A stretch of DNA of 64,000 nt from positions 1 through 64,000 of the IMG/VR virus record IMGVR_UViG_3300036845_000196; one strand, 5' to 3'. The position numbers and the translations under genes are program-made. Shown piece by piece: positions 48,124 to 55,207 of the stretch (positions are counted from its first letter, which is position 1; each line of letters opens with the position of its first letter). The DNA is from a virus. The notes below the pieces were generated by a model, which saw only the letters and a program-made list of their open reading frames with translations, searched no databases and was not told the DNA's origin.

Positions 48124-48180
48124 TGGTTAGCTTGGCTACCTTGGCCCTCACATTGCCGCTAGGATTTTACGGCCATAGAG
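48124..48180 (+). repeat. family-A boundary repeat, left copy of cassette 3
   Basis: 57 bp, TGGTTAGCTTGGCTACCTTG to TTACGGCCATAGAG. It lies between the two terminase genes' neighbourhood and codes the C-terminus ASMAVKS of the enclosed DUF551-like gene. Confidence 0.85.
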
Positions 48181-48407
48181 GCTGGAAGCGGCGGCAAAGG
48201 CATCCAATGTGTCGGCGAATAATAGTGTTCATACGAACCACCTTCGCCAATGAACACACCATCAAACACAATTTCAAATTGTCCTGAACTGTTAGCCCAA
48301 CCATCGTAGCGAATAAATCTAATGCCGTAGTTCGGATCAAAACCCAAAAGCCGCTCTTTCTGCGTTTGATCCTTTGGTGCCGTGTCAATTGGTTGCCACT
48401 GATTCAT
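48159..48407 (-). CDS. cassette gene: DUF551-like protein (82 aa)
   Basis: ATG at 48407 behind GGTGGAGAAA. The product has MNQWQPIDTAPKDQTQKERL at its start and THWMPLPPLPAS near its end, the two hallmarks of DUF551-type proteins found in many phages. Its last residues (SMAVKS) come from the left repeat. It is the only gene in an inverted-repeat element inserted between TerS and the small pre-terminase gene. A defective relative is at 36372-36596. Confidence 0.7.
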   Translation of the reverse strand: MNQWQPIDTAPKDQTQKERLLGFDPNYGIRFIRYDGWANSSGQFEIVFDGVFIGEGGSYEHYYSPTHWMPLPPLPASMAVKS

Positions 48408-48417
48408 TTTCTCCACC

Positions 48418-48475
48418 CTCTATGGCCGTAAGAATCTCACAGAATGATCGCGCGCCAAGTTAGCCAAGCTAACCA
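48418..48475 (-). repeat. family-A boundary repeat, right copy of cassette 3
   Basis: 58 bp, on the minus strand TGGTTAGCTTGGCTAACTTG to TTACGGCCATAGAG, nearly a perfect inverted match of the left copy's outer block. It ends 7 bp before the TerS stop codon. Confidence 0.85.
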
Positions 48476-48481
48476 AATCTT

Positions 48482-49174
48482 CTAAGACTGCGAATCCCCA
48501 AACCGATACGACAAATCGATCTCGATCCCCAACTCCCGCGCCTGGTTGGCAAGCTGCGAGATAATCTCCTTGTCGCTCAACCGCTCGAATCCCGCTTCAC
48601 CATCCCGCGTCGGCGCCCCGATTCCCAATAGCGCCCGCAATTCCTTCGACGCCGCCAGCGCCGAATACGTCCGCATGGTCAGCCGGCCCTTTTCATCGAA
48701 CGTGATCGCCTCGATGCACTTGCGGATGTCGTCGGGAATATCGCTCAACAGTCGCGGTCGCTGGACCTTCTTTTTCAAAGGCTGCCCGTCTTCACCCAAA
48801 ATCGGCTTGCCGTTCTTGTCGGCCTTTTCCACCTCGATGGTCTCGTACATCAACCCCGGATCGGCATCGTGAATGAGCCACAGCCGTTCCTCGATGCGCT
48901 TGCGCTTTTCCGCGAGCATTTCATCGTCGAGTTGCCGCAGGTAGCGGATGCGCTTTTGCACCTCAGGAAGCGATTCCCATTTGGTGCCGGAACCATTCTC
49001 AGGGCGACCGCCGGCGCGACGCACGGCTTCGCGCTGCGAACAGCCCAAGGCGCGCTCGAAGGCGTACTTTTCGTGCAAATCGCTCCGCAGCGGCGTCGCC
49101 GGATCGTGAGGCAACGCTATGAGCGACCTACACTTTTCCGCTGTGGCCGATTCCGAATGATTCCCGTTCGCCAT
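48482..49174 (-). CDS. terS: terminase small subunit (230 aa)
   Basis: Immediately precedes the large terminase region in the transcript. Residues ~30-60 (KYAFERALGCSQREAVRRAG) look like the N-terminal HTH DNA-binding part of small terminases, followed by a coiled coil (LRQLDDEMLAEKRKRIEERL). The body has an insert with KADKNGKPILGEDGQPLKKK and a helical end (KEIISQLANQARELGIEID). Recognises the packaging site and stimulates TerL; assignment from position and domain layout. Confidence 0.75.
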   Translation of the reverse strand: MANGNHSESATAEKCRSLIALPHDPATPLRSDLHEKYAFERALGCSQREAVRRAGGRPENGSGTKWESLPEVQKRIRYLRQLDDEMLAEKRKRIEERLWLIHDADPGLMYETIEVEKADKNGKPILGEDGQPLKKKVQRPRLLSDIPDDIRKCIEAITFDEKGRLTMRTYSALAASKELRALLGIGAPTRDGEAGFERLSDKEIISQLANQARELGIEIDLSYRFGDSQS

Positions 49175-49189
49175 AGTTTATCCACAACC

Positions 49190-49229
49190 GCAAAAGCCGC
49201 CGCTTCCTGTTCAAAGGAAACGACGGCTT
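49190..49229 (-). terminator. possible rho-independent terminator upstream of TerS
   Basis: Arms 49194-49207 and 49216-49229 pair over 14 bp (two G-U pairs) with an 8-base loop; on the minus strand the stem is followed by TTTTG. It would end the early leftward transcript (54.3 to 49.3 kb) before the packaging genes. The rest of 49175-49284 contains no gene. Confidence 0.5.
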
Positions 49230-49284
49230 CGCACAGGAGGGACAACAACAGGAGCTACGCAAGCCCATTAAACAGATTCGCCGG

Positions 49285-49470
49285 TCAGTCGTCAAGTTCG
49301 CCCATCAGGCGCTCGCTAAGGCGCTTGTCGGCTTCGGTGGGCTGGACGTTGTAATGCCCGCGCGGAGCCGACTGGCGGCGGATTACAGCCCGCTGCAGCA
49401 CCTTCCAACGCCGATCGTCGTCCGCGTTGCGCTCGGCTTCGGTGTAGGGCTGGGCGGAGGCGAATTTCAT
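49285..49470 (-). CDS. small hypothetical protein (61 aa)
   Basis: ATG at 49470 overlaps the previous stop (ATGA). Product begins MKFASAQPYTEAERNADDDR and is charged and helical with GHYNVQPTEADKRLSERLMG. Last gene before the presumed terminator. No family recognised. Confidence 0.55.
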   Translation of the reverse strand: MKFASAQPYTEAERNADDDRRWKVLQRAVIRRQSAPRGHYNVQPTEADKRLSERLMGELDD

Positions 49471-50153
49471 GCTCGCTTGATCAGTTGGGGGCCGAACGGT
49501 AGTGGCAGTCCCTTTTTATCGACTGTCGCGGTCGCCATCACCCGCTGATCTAGCACTCGCACTGCCATAGCGCCGCGCAAGTTCTCATCTTGAACCGCCT
49601 TGAGCATATCGGCAAGCCGCTCCGGGTCGTCAAGTACACCATCCCACCTGGCGATTTGCTTCTGCGCCTGCATGGCCCTCATTCCAGTCGCACTGGCCAA
49701 CCAGCGGGCACCTTGATCGCCAAGCCAAAACGCAGCCGCTTGTCTCGGAGTCAGAGTAATAGAAGATTCTTTTACACTTACGTTATTACCACGGCTAAGG
49801 TCTTGATTCGAGGCGTGCGATTTCAATGACTTATCGCCGCGCAAATCCCGGAGTCGCGCTGTCCGAGTCATTCGCTGGTGCGCAAATTCAAGTTGTGCCG
49901 TGATGTGGGGGTGGAAGATATGGTCGCCGTCAAATCGGAGCTTTTCCGTAAGAACCAAGCGCACGCGCCTCCACTGACGCGCGTTCATTTTGGCGACTTT
50001 CGCCAGTTTAGAGGGGTCTTTGGTCAACCTGCCGCCGTGACGCCACAGCGCCCACTTGATTCGGGTGTAAGCGCCCAGAGCCTCGGGGGTCATTTCGTCG
50101 GCGTCGAGCAGAGCCTGATCCACATCCTCGGAACGAAAGCGGGGCTTTTTCAT
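49467..50153 (-). CDS. DUF1376-type (YdaU-like) replication-associated protein (228 aa)
   Basis: ATG at 50153 overlaps the previous stop by ATGA. The first ~100 residues (RFRSEDVDQALLDADEMTPE, LGAYTRIKWALWRHGGRL) match the DUF1376/YdaU N-terminal domain found in early phage genes and replication-initiator neighbourhoods. The remainder has a helical region (ATGMRAMQAQKQIARWDGVL). The upstream gene has a similar first domain but an HNH in place of the second, see 50150-50719. Confidence 0.65.
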   Translation of the reverse strand: MKKPRFRSEDVDQALLDADEMTPEALGAYTRIKWALWRHGGRLTKDPSKLAKVAKMNARQWRRVRLVLTEKLRFDGDHIFHPHITAQLEFAHQRMTRTARLRDLRGDKSLKSHASNQDLSRGNNVSVKESSITLTPRQAAAFWLGDQGARWLASATGMRAMQAQKQIARWDGVLDDPERLADMLKAVQDENLRGAMAVRVLDQRVMATATVDKKGLPLPFGPQLIKRA

Positions 50154-50719
50154 GATACAAAACCCAGAGCGCTCATATACTCGCTGACCCACCCCGGCCT
50201 ACTCGCGTTCCTATAATCAGAGTCGGTCGTCATCTTTGATTTATTGCAGCGATCACAAAGCGGTTGCAAATTGGCGACACAATCACACCCGCCCCGCGCC
50301 AACGGCACCACATGGTCTTTGGTCGTCTCGCGGGTCCCACAACGCGCACACCCATCAAACAAAGACACCATGACATTCCATTCGAAAGGCGTGTGTGTAC
50401 CCAATTCTTGGCCCTTCAATAAACGCTCATAGCGCCGCGCGCCGGGTGTCCCGTCGTCTTTGACTGTTACGTTGCCCAGCGACGAGCATGTTGCGCGGCC
50501 GTCGATTACCTCAAAGAAACGCTTGAGCGAATCGTAAATGCTGGGGAAGTGGTCGCCAGCACGCGAGTGACGCGCAAACTCATTGGCCGGAAGCCAACCG
50601 CCGTTCAGTGTCATAGCCCATTTGAGGCGGCAAAACGCACCCAGTTCCTCGTTGGTGAGGTCATCGCTATCGGCCATTGCTGATTCGACGTGTTCCGAGC
50701 GGTAGTGCAGTTTAGTCAT
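50150..50719 (-). CDS. HNH endonuclease fused to a DUF1376-like domain (189 aa)
   Basis: Residues 1-80 (MTKLHYRSEHVESAMADSDD, LGAFCRLKWAMTLNGGWLPA) are homologous to the start of the next gene. Residues ~120-170 carry a complete HNH nuclease: CARCGTRETTKDHVVPLARG, then NLQPLCDRCNKSKMTTD, with the His of DHV, paired CxxC and the Asn. It looks as if an HNH gene replaced or was inserted into one copy of a duplicated DUF1376 gene. Function: DNA cleavage, perhaps homing or recombination. Confidence 0.75.
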   Translation of the reverse strand: MTKLHYRSEHVESAMADSDDLTNEELGAFCRLKWAMTLNGGWLPANEFARHSRAGDHFPSIYDSLKRFFEVIDGRATCSSLGNVTVKDDGTPGARRYERLLKGQELGTHTPFEWNVMVSLFDGCARCGTRETTKDHVVPLARGGCDCVANLQPLCDRCNKSKMTTDSDYRNASRPGWVSEYMSALGFVS

Positions 50720-51090
50720 TACCTTCCCCCACCAACACCGACTGTTCTGACCTTCTGCCCGTCGTCGAACTGCCCCAGTTCATCCGCACACATTTGCGCC
50801 GCCGATCCGCAGCCTGACCACATCACTTCGGATGGAAACGCAGTTGGCCAGATAACGCTGGTATCCACAATGGCGCCGAGGGTGAATCTTTCTGTCCCAG
50901 CTTTCCGCGCGTCCAGCATGGCATGAGCGAACGCCAGATTCATTTCCCGGCAGTGATCATAGGTGAAATATCCGGGGATGGTGTTGTTGTTTGGTGGCTT
51001 TTGTGGCGGCGGATTGCAGACGATACAGATGCCGTTGGTGATCCAGCTCAACGTGTTCTCTTTGGCGCAGCGTGCACAGGTTAATTGCAT
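50719..51090 (-). CDS. Cys-rich hypothetical protein (123 aa)
   Basis: ATG at 51090 follows GGAGAGGGGAGTCAC; a longer frame to 51168 is not supported. The first 30 residues hold CARCAKENTLSWITNGICIV plus a final C, a probable zinc ribbon. The rest (HAMLDARKAGTERFTLGAIV) is an alpha/beta segment. Its TAA shares one base with the next ATG (TAATG). Confidence 0.6.
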   Translation of the reverse strand: MQLTCARCAKENTLSWITNGICIVCNPPPQKPPNNNTIPGYFTYDHCREMNLAFAHAMLDARKAGTERFTLGAIVDTSVIWPTAFPSEVMWSGCGSAAQMCADELGQFDDGQKVRTVGVGGGR

Positions 51091-51102
51091 GTGACTCCCC
51101 TC

Positions 51103-51202
51103 TCCCTTATAGTAAGATTTTAGATTTATTTCATTCGCGGTCCAGTGTTTGTTCGTCGGTGCGGTCACAGCGGCTCAAGCGCAATGACTGCGCGCCTCCC
51201 AC
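51103..51202 (-). other. intergenic gap with a family-B fragment and a promoter-like patch
   Basis: Contains a partial family-B motif on the minus strand (TGACCGCACCG, near 51158-51169) and, closer to the next gene, an AT-rich stretch TGGACC-16 bp-TAAAAT. The promoter reading is weak. No ORF. Confidence 0.25.
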
Positions 51203-52144
51203 TCAGCCTGATTCGTTGCCCCAAGCACTCCATCCGTCCCGCGCGGGGCCGCGGCGGTTGAGTTCTATTTTTGGGAGAGTTGGAAAATACTCGTCGATCA
51301 TTTCCAGAAAACATTCAGGCTTTGCCGAGTGTATGCTTTTCGGAGCAAGCACCAACGACTCCCATTGCGTACCAGGAGCCGGACAAGGCGGCGCACCGCG
51401 CGTGCCTATCAACAAGAGTTCATGCTTACCGCGCTGCCAGCGGCCTAAACTGATTCGATCTTTGCCCCAGCAATAGTTCGACTTGTATTCAAAGCCCCAT
51501 GCTCGCATCACGTCGATACCGATGGCTAGGTGTTGATTCGTTACCCAAAGCCAGAGCACGCAATCCTTTGCCGCGATCGAGGCCACATCTCGCCCTGCAA
51601 TAATTTCTGCCGTACTGGTCGGGTAGTGATTCGCCGCGTGCCTATCCATGCCGGTCTCGGTGCCCCACACTTCGTCGTTCCATTCAGGGTCGGCGACAAT
51701 TACTCCGAATTTCTTTTCGGGGAGAGCGCGTTGCTTTTCGCCGAGGTCTTGTTCTCGCTGTTCACGGCGGAGAAGCTTGCGGCGTTGCGCCAGTTCGCGC
51801 GCTTCCATATCGGGATTGATTGTGCCGTCTTTGATTCGCTCCGCGAATTCGTCATCGTCCAGCTTTGTCAATTCAACAAGGCTTGAAACATGCGGCGGCA
51901 AAAACGACAAATTGGACGTATTTGAAAGTTTAGGGTCTCGGGCGATGTCCATAAGCCTCTGCGCCGTTCTTAGGCCGAACGGCAAAAGATCATCAGCCAT
52001 TCGCATCCATTCGCCGTGCGCCAGATTATTCTTGGCATCGATGCAAAGCCGACCAGTCTCGATAACCGCCTCAGCCGAACGCGACCATGAAGCGCGAATC
52101 AGTCGCGCCCATTTTTCCGTTTCGGGCTGGGCGACGGCGTTCAC
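51203..52144 (-). CDS. MT-A70 family adenine-N6 methyltransferase (313 aa)
   Basis: The N-terminal half is helical (DUF3102-like). The catalytic half contains the MT-A70 motif region FGVIVADPEWNDEVWGTETG with DPEW in place of the usual DPPW, the substrate segment GMDRHAANHYPTSTAEI, CVLWLWVTNQHLAIG, and the terminal motif KIELNRRGPARDGWSAWGNE. It probably methylates adenine in phage DNA; the altered motif is discussed in findings. Start MNAVAQPETE at 52144 overlaps the previous gene by 4 bases. Confidence 0.75.
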   Translation of the reverse strand: MNAVAQPETEKWARLIRASWSRSAEAVIETGRLCIDAKNNLAHGEWMRMADDLLPFGLRTAQRLMDIARDPKLSNTSNLSFLPPHVSSLVELTKLDDDEFAERIKDGTINPDMEARELAQRRKLLRREQREQDLGEKQRALPEKKFGVIVADPEWNDEVWGTETGMDRHAANHYPTSTAEIIAGRDVASIAAKDCVLWLWVTNQHLAIGIDVMRAWGFEYKSNYCWGKDRISLGRWQRGKHELLLIGTRGAPPCPAPGTQWESLVLAPKSIHSAKPECFLEMIDEYFPTLPKIELNRRGPARDGWSAWGNESG

Positions 52145-52521
52145 GCGGCCTTCCTCCGCTTCACCATGCTCAAACTCGCGGGCTCTAAATCAAAAATCGG
52201 CTTCCCCGCTTTCTCGAAAACCTCGATTTCAATGGCGACTCCCTTGCTCGTTTCCCATGAGGGGAGGTGCGCCACGATGAGCGAATCGCAAACGTCCATC
52301 ATCGCTTGGTCGAACGGCATCCATATCGCGTGATCATGGGGATCGATGTCGCCATGGATGGCCACCGGGTGGGTATGGGCTATCGGGCTGTAAACCTTGA
52401 TGCCGGCGCGTAGAAGCTGGGCGGTCAGCTTGGAGGCAGCGATGAATGCCGCCTCGATCCCGTCAGGAAATTTCGAATACGGCGTCGCGAGATATGCCAG
52501 CCCCACTTTGAATCCCCCCAT
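52141..52521 (-). CDS. DUF1937-type nucleoside-deoxyribosyltransferase-like protein (126 aa)
   Basis: Begins MGGFKVGLAYLATPYSKFPD, with the LATPYS and VYSPIAHTHP motifs and the late DSLIVAHLPSWETSKGVAIE of the DUF1937/DUF4406 family, which shares the nucleoside 2-deoxyribosyltransferase fold. Acts on nucleotides or cell-wall intermediates; the exact substrate is not known. ATGA overlap with the methyltransferase gene downstream. Confidence 0.75.
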   Translation of the reverse strand: MGGFKVGLAYLATPYSKFPDGIEAAFIAASKLTAQLLRAGIKVYSPIAHTHPVAIHGDIDPHDHAIWMPFDQAMMDVCDSLIVAHLPSWETSKGVAIEIEVFEKAGKPIFDLEPASLSMVKRRKAA

Positions 52522-52533
52522 TTTGCTTTCCCC

Positions 52534-52794
52534 TCACAAACCCGTGAATGACCCTTCCCGAATCACAGCCGGTGCATGACCCAACACCTTGATTTCCTTA
52601 CATTCCAACGGCCGCAGCGTCTCAATTGCCAGCGAAAGACTGGCCGCCCGCTCCAAGATTCGCTGCATCTGTGCCTCGCGCGCCCGGACGTGTCGTTTGT
52701 CGCCCTCATGGCGTATAGCCGCGCATTGGCAGGTTTCCAGCTTGCGCATGGCGAGGCGTAATTGGTGGGTGAGGTCGGTGATGATCTTGTCCAT
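52534..52794 (-). CDS. hypothetical coiled-coil protein (86 aa)
   Basis: Begins MDKIITDLTHQLRLAMRKLE and is helical and basic (KRHVRAREAQMQRILERAAS). A Cys pair (TCQC) and the CKE near the end are present. No family recognised. Located between two small early leftward genes; ribosome site weak. Confidence 0.5.
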   Translation of the reverse strand: MDKIITDLTHQLRLAMRKLETCQCAAIRHEGDKRHVRAREAQMQRILERAASLSLAIETLRPLECKEIKVLGHAPAVIREGSFTGL

Positions 52795-52815
52795 GAAACG
52801 TCAGGTTTTTTGGGG

Positions 52816-53049
52816 TCATTTGAGGGTCTTCGCACCCGAATCACCGGGAAGGTCATCCGATCGCTGCGGGCCGCGCGGGAAGCTAAAGGATGTCAGCGCC
52901 TCGACGGTCGGATCGGTGTCCGGGCCGTGCCAGCCGCCGGCGTCGAAGCCGTGGTAGAAGCCTGACATGGGGACGGAAGCAAATATGGCCCGCGCGATGT
53001 AGCGGGCGACGACGAGGGCGCAGACGATGCCGATGAGCGAGTAAGTCAT
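52816..53049 (-). CDS. small membrane protein (77 aa)
   Basis: ATG at 53049 overlaps the upstream stop by ATGA. The N-terminus MTYSLIGIVCALVVARYIAR is one transmembrane helix; the rest is soluble and Gly/Pro-rich. A longer frame to 53136 starts inside the neighbour and is rejected. Unknown role in the early leftward operon. Confidence 0.5.
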   Translation of the reverse strand: MTYSLIGIVCALVVARYIARAIFASVPMSGFYHGFDAGGWHGPDTDPTVEALTSFSFPRGPQRSDDLPGDSGAKTLK

Positions 53050-53318
53050 TGTCGCGGTTCCCCCAGCAACGCGCGGTCGCGCTGGTTCGGCCGCACGGTG
53101 GGATGGGGAAAATATTTGGTTTTGGCGCCATTCCATATTCCAGGCTTGCCTTCCTCGGGGTGTAGAACAGCGTTACGCCGCGCCGCGCGATAAGTGCTGC
53201 GAGCGCGAGGCGGCTTCGTCCGGCGCTTTAGGGATGGCTGCGGTTCTCGGATACCGGCGCGCTTGCGCATCACTCGCGCGATAGCCTCATCGTCGAGGTG
53301 TCTTTCAAGTCGTCCCAT
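53046..53318 (-). CDS. basic hypothetical protein (90 aa)
   Basis: Strong GGAGG 6 bases before the ATG at 53318 decides the start; an upstream start at 53357 (MFHVKH) reads the parS-like palindrome. Product begins MGRLERHLDDEAIARVMRKR and is Arg/Lys-rich (RRTKPPRARSTYRAARRNAV). Probably nucleic-acid binding. Overlaps the next gene by ATGA. Confidence 0.55.
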   Translation of the reverse strand: MGRLERHLDDEAIARVMRKRAGIREPQPSLKRRTKPPRARSTYRAARRNAVLHPEEGKPGIWNGAKTKYFPHPTVRPNQRDRALLGEPRQ

Positions 53319-53805
53319 GGGTTGCCTCCATTTTGGGTGATGTTTCACGTGAAACATGGGCCCCCGCGCGCATTTGAGTGGCAGGCGTGTTCAAAAGTTT
53401 GAAATAACCAAAAGGACTTAGGCCGACAAACTGACATCCGCGCAGCACCACGCCGATAAGCGCAACGTCGCCGCGCTCCAGATGCCTGATTGTACCAGGA
53501 AACACCCCAAGCGCCTTCGCAGCCTGCTTCTCATTATGGCCCATAAGGTAGCGCCGCAGTCTAAAGGCCAGCGAAAACACGCCAAAATCGAAATCCGACG
53601 GTTCCGGGATAGGGTGAAGCAGCTCCGGGGTCGGGTCAAACCGGATGGCCGCGCAGATGCGCAGGAAGGCCACAGCACCGACCGGACGCGCCGCTATGGC
53701 GTTGGCCATCTGGCGGGGCGTGACGCCGGCTACGCAGGCCCAGTGTGCTACGTCGCCGATGGGATCGAGGGCGTGGGCTAAGCTGTCGCGGGGGGAGAGG
53801 GTCAT
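53305..53805 (-). CDS. helix-turn-helix regulator (166 aa)
   Basis: Residues ~88-125 form an XRE/Cro-type helix-turn-helix: MGHNEKQAAKALGVFPGTIR then HLERGDVALIGVVLR. The N-terminal ~80 residues have a Trp/Ala-rich helical region (VTPRQMANAIAARPVGAVAF), itself reminiscent of a second HTH. The parS-like site lies inside its last 15 codons (VSRETS). It sits next to the Cro-like gene, so it is a candidate repressor or lysogeny regulator. Start at 53805, overlapping its upstream neighbour by ATGA. Confidence 0.65.
   Translation of the reverse strand: MTLSPRDSLAHALDPIGDVAHWACVAGVTPRQMANAIAARPVGAVAFLRICAAIRFDPTPELLHPIPEPSDFDFGVFSLAFRLRRYLMGHNEKQAAKALGVFPGTIRHLERGDVALIGVVLRGCQFVGLSPFGYFKLLNTPATQMRAGAHVSRETSPKMEATHGTT
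53341..53356. promoter_or_regulatory. perfect parS-like centromere site
   Basis: TGTTTCACGTGAAACA is a perfect 16-bp palindrome and matches the conserved chromosomal parS consensus (TGTTNCACGTGAAACA) bound by ParB in most bacteria. It lies at the end of the HTH regulator gene. No ParA or ParB gene is in the window. Confidence 0.85.
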
Positions 53806-54131
53806 TCGGCAACCTCCGTTTCCGTGAGGCGTCCCGCGATATAATCAACGTAATGGCGACCAAACCACTCGCCGGCGAGAACCCAGTGTTTATAGCCGGG
53901 GCCGAGGCGACGTATATCAAGGCCATAAAAATCTCGCAGCGCAGCAATCCGGCCGCCGTCATCGCGAGACCCAGTCAACCTAGATGCCGCAAGGTCAACC
54001 GGAGAACCTTTTCGAGCGTAGAAAAAATCATACATTGAACGCAACTTGGTGCCCTGCCGCGGAATAGGGTGGCGGGCAGCGTTTCGACCCATTCTGTCTG
54101 CCTTGGCTTCGGCTGCGCTTTCGGTTTTCAT
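53802..54131 (-). CDS. hypothetical basic protein (109 aa)
   Basis: ATG at 54131 with GGAGG 7 bases upstream; the frame to 54236 is not used. Begins MKTESAAEAKADRMGRNAAR. The second half (LRDFYGLDIRRLGPGYKHWV) is a compact alpha/beta piece. No family recognised. ATGA overlaps join it to the Cro-like gene and the HTH regulator. Confidence 0.5.
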   Translation of the reverse strand: MKTESAAEAKADRMGRNAARHPIPRQGTKLRSMYDFFYARKGSPVDLAASRLTGSRDDGGRIAALRDFYGLDIRRLGPGYKHWVLAGEWFGRHYVDYIAGRLTETEVAE

Positions 54132-54340
54132 TCCGCCGCCTCCCGCGCCGGATATACGTCCGGCCGCAAAAGGTGTCGCGAAACCCCCGTAATGCGCTCG
54201 ACTTGGAGCACCCGCAGCGGGGGCACGCGGTCCCACTGCATGATCGCCTCGCCGCTGATCTTGAGCCTGCGCCCAAGCGCGGTAAAGCCGCCAGCGGCCT
54301 CGACGGCGCGTTTTAGAGCTTCTTTTGGGGTTTCTGCCAT
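54128..54340 (-). CDS. Cro/YdaS-like transcriptional regulator (70 aa)
   Basis: ATG at 54340 with AGGA 8 bases upstream. Sequence EALKRAVEAAGGFTALGRRL, KISGEAIMQWDRVPPLRVLQ, VERITGVSRHLLRPDVYPAR is the classic YdaS/Cro small regulator: helix 2, the IxxWxxVP recognition helix and the EIxTGxxRxxLRPDxYP end. It is first gene of the leftward early operon and lies next to the operator region 54341-54491, so it probably represses one or both divergent promoters. Confidence 0.8.
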   Translation of the reverse strand: MAETPKEALKRAVEAAGGFTALGRRLKISGEAIMQWDRVPPLRVLQVERITGVSRHLLRPDVYPAREAAE

Positions 54341-54491
54341 ATTACATCCTAAGCACAAGTTAGGACAGGCTACAAGTTCCTAAGCTATACTTAAACCGCA
54401 ACCCTGCCATGCACTCCTAAAGCTAAGTTTTCCTTTGCTTTCCGGCTAAGGTTCGCTTAGTGTCTGATTATCGAATTCAGGGAGACAGCAG
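54341..54491. promoter_or_regulatory. divergent operator/promoter region with TCCTAA(A)GC repeats
   Basis: Between the Cro-like gene (left) and the first rightward gene. TCCTAAGC occurs at 54347-54354 and 54379-54386, TCCTAAAGC at 54416-54424, and reverse-type GCTTAG/TTAGGA copies at 54361-54366 and near 54457. Repeated sites in a divergent region next to a Cro-like gene fit an immunity operator array. No gene lies within. Confidence 0.6.
54363..54392 (+). promoter_or_regulatory. rightward early promoter candidate
   Basis: AGGACA (54363-54368), an 18-bp spacer and TATACT (54387-54392). The spacer contains one TCCTAAGC operator copy, so a bound repressor would block it. Confidence 0.5.
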
Positions 54492-54650
54492 ATGACCAAG
54501 CAAGACAAAATTAATTCACTCTTGGCGTGGGCGCTTTGTGGGTGCCAGATTTCCGAGAGGAACCGTACTCTTTTGTACGCGCAGTTCTCAGCCATGGCGG
54601 AGGACGAAATCGACCGCAGACTTGCGATGCAGGCGCGCCGTCGCGCTTGA
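54492..54650 (+). CDS. small hypothetical protein, first rightward gene (52 aa)
   Basis: ATG at 54492 with GGAGACAGCAG upstream. Begins MTKQDKINSLLAWALCGCQI and is helical with a Cys pair. The TGA is the first bases of a B1 element (54646). It is the first gene behind the early promoter, so it may be a regulator, but no motif supports this. Confidence 0.6.
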   Translation: MTKQDKINSLLAWALCGCQISERNRTLLYAQFSAMAEDEIDRRLAMQARRRA

Positions 54651-54681
54651 CCGCACCGTAACCACCAACCCCTCGTGAACC
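54646..54681 (+). repeat. family-B boundary element (B1 type)
   Basis: CTTGACCGCACCGTAACCAC then CCTCGTGAACC. It carries the stop of the previous gene and ends ~25 bp before the next ATG. Confidence 0.8.
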
Positions 54682-54706
54682 AAAACCTTCCCTTAGGAGC
54701 CTCACA

Positions 54707-55123
54707 ATGTCCACCACCTTCACCCCCCTGCGCGGCGAGTACGATGTGTTCGAGGCGCCGACGCAAGTTGTGCCATCCAATCCGATCGCCGTGGCGCAAG
54801 CCGATATGATCGCGGAGCTGGCGCGAATTGTTGCTCCGGTTATCTCGGTGTCGCCGTCGCCGGGGCAGTTCGAGGATGTGGCCGACTATGTCGAGCGCAT
54901 GGTGCGGGTGATGGATCGGTGGTTGCTGGCGGTGGGTGAGGAAGCGCAGTCGAATTCGACAACGCAGATCGACATGGGAGATTTTAAGGATAAGTTTTTC
55001 GAGGCGGTTGATGGTTTTGCAACGCACGAACTGGATCGCATCGCGCAGGATTTGGCCGACGAACATCCCGATGGGCAACGCTACTGTCCGACGCGGCGTG
55101 GGTGGTACGCGGTGGGAAGGTAG
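54707..55123 (+). CDS. hypothetical acidic protein (138 aa)
   Basis: ATG after TTAGGAGCCTCACA. Begins MSTTFTPLRGEYDVFEAPTQ and has helical segments (FEDVADYVERMVRVMDRWLL). No family recognised. It ends immediately before a family-A cassette, so its downstream neighbour was probably inserted. Confidence 0.55.
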   Translation: MSTTFTPLRGEYDVFEAPTQVVPSNPIAVAQADMIAELARIVAPVISVSPSPGQFEDVADYVERMVRVMDRWLLAVGEEAQSNSTTQIDMGDFKDKFFEAVDGFATHELDRIAQDLADEHPDGQRYCPTRRGWYAVGR

Positions 55124-55132
55124 GAAGGGTTT

Positions 55133-55189
55133 TGGGTAGACTGGCTACCTTGTCCCCCACACCACCGCTAGAATTTTACGGCCATAGAG
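55133..55189 (+). repeat. family-A boundary repeat, left copy of cassette 4
   Basis: 57 bp, TGGGTAGACTGGCTACCTTG to TTACGGCCATAGAG, upstream of a plus-strand cassette gene. Same orientation relative to the gene as in the minus-strand cassettes. Confidence 0.85.
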
Positions 55190-55207
55190 ACTGAAGCAAA
55201 CAACACC

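Noticed and set aside
54446-55078. 210-residue minus-strand ORF
   Set aside because: Antisense to two better plus-strand genes and to the operator region; composition basic and low complexity.
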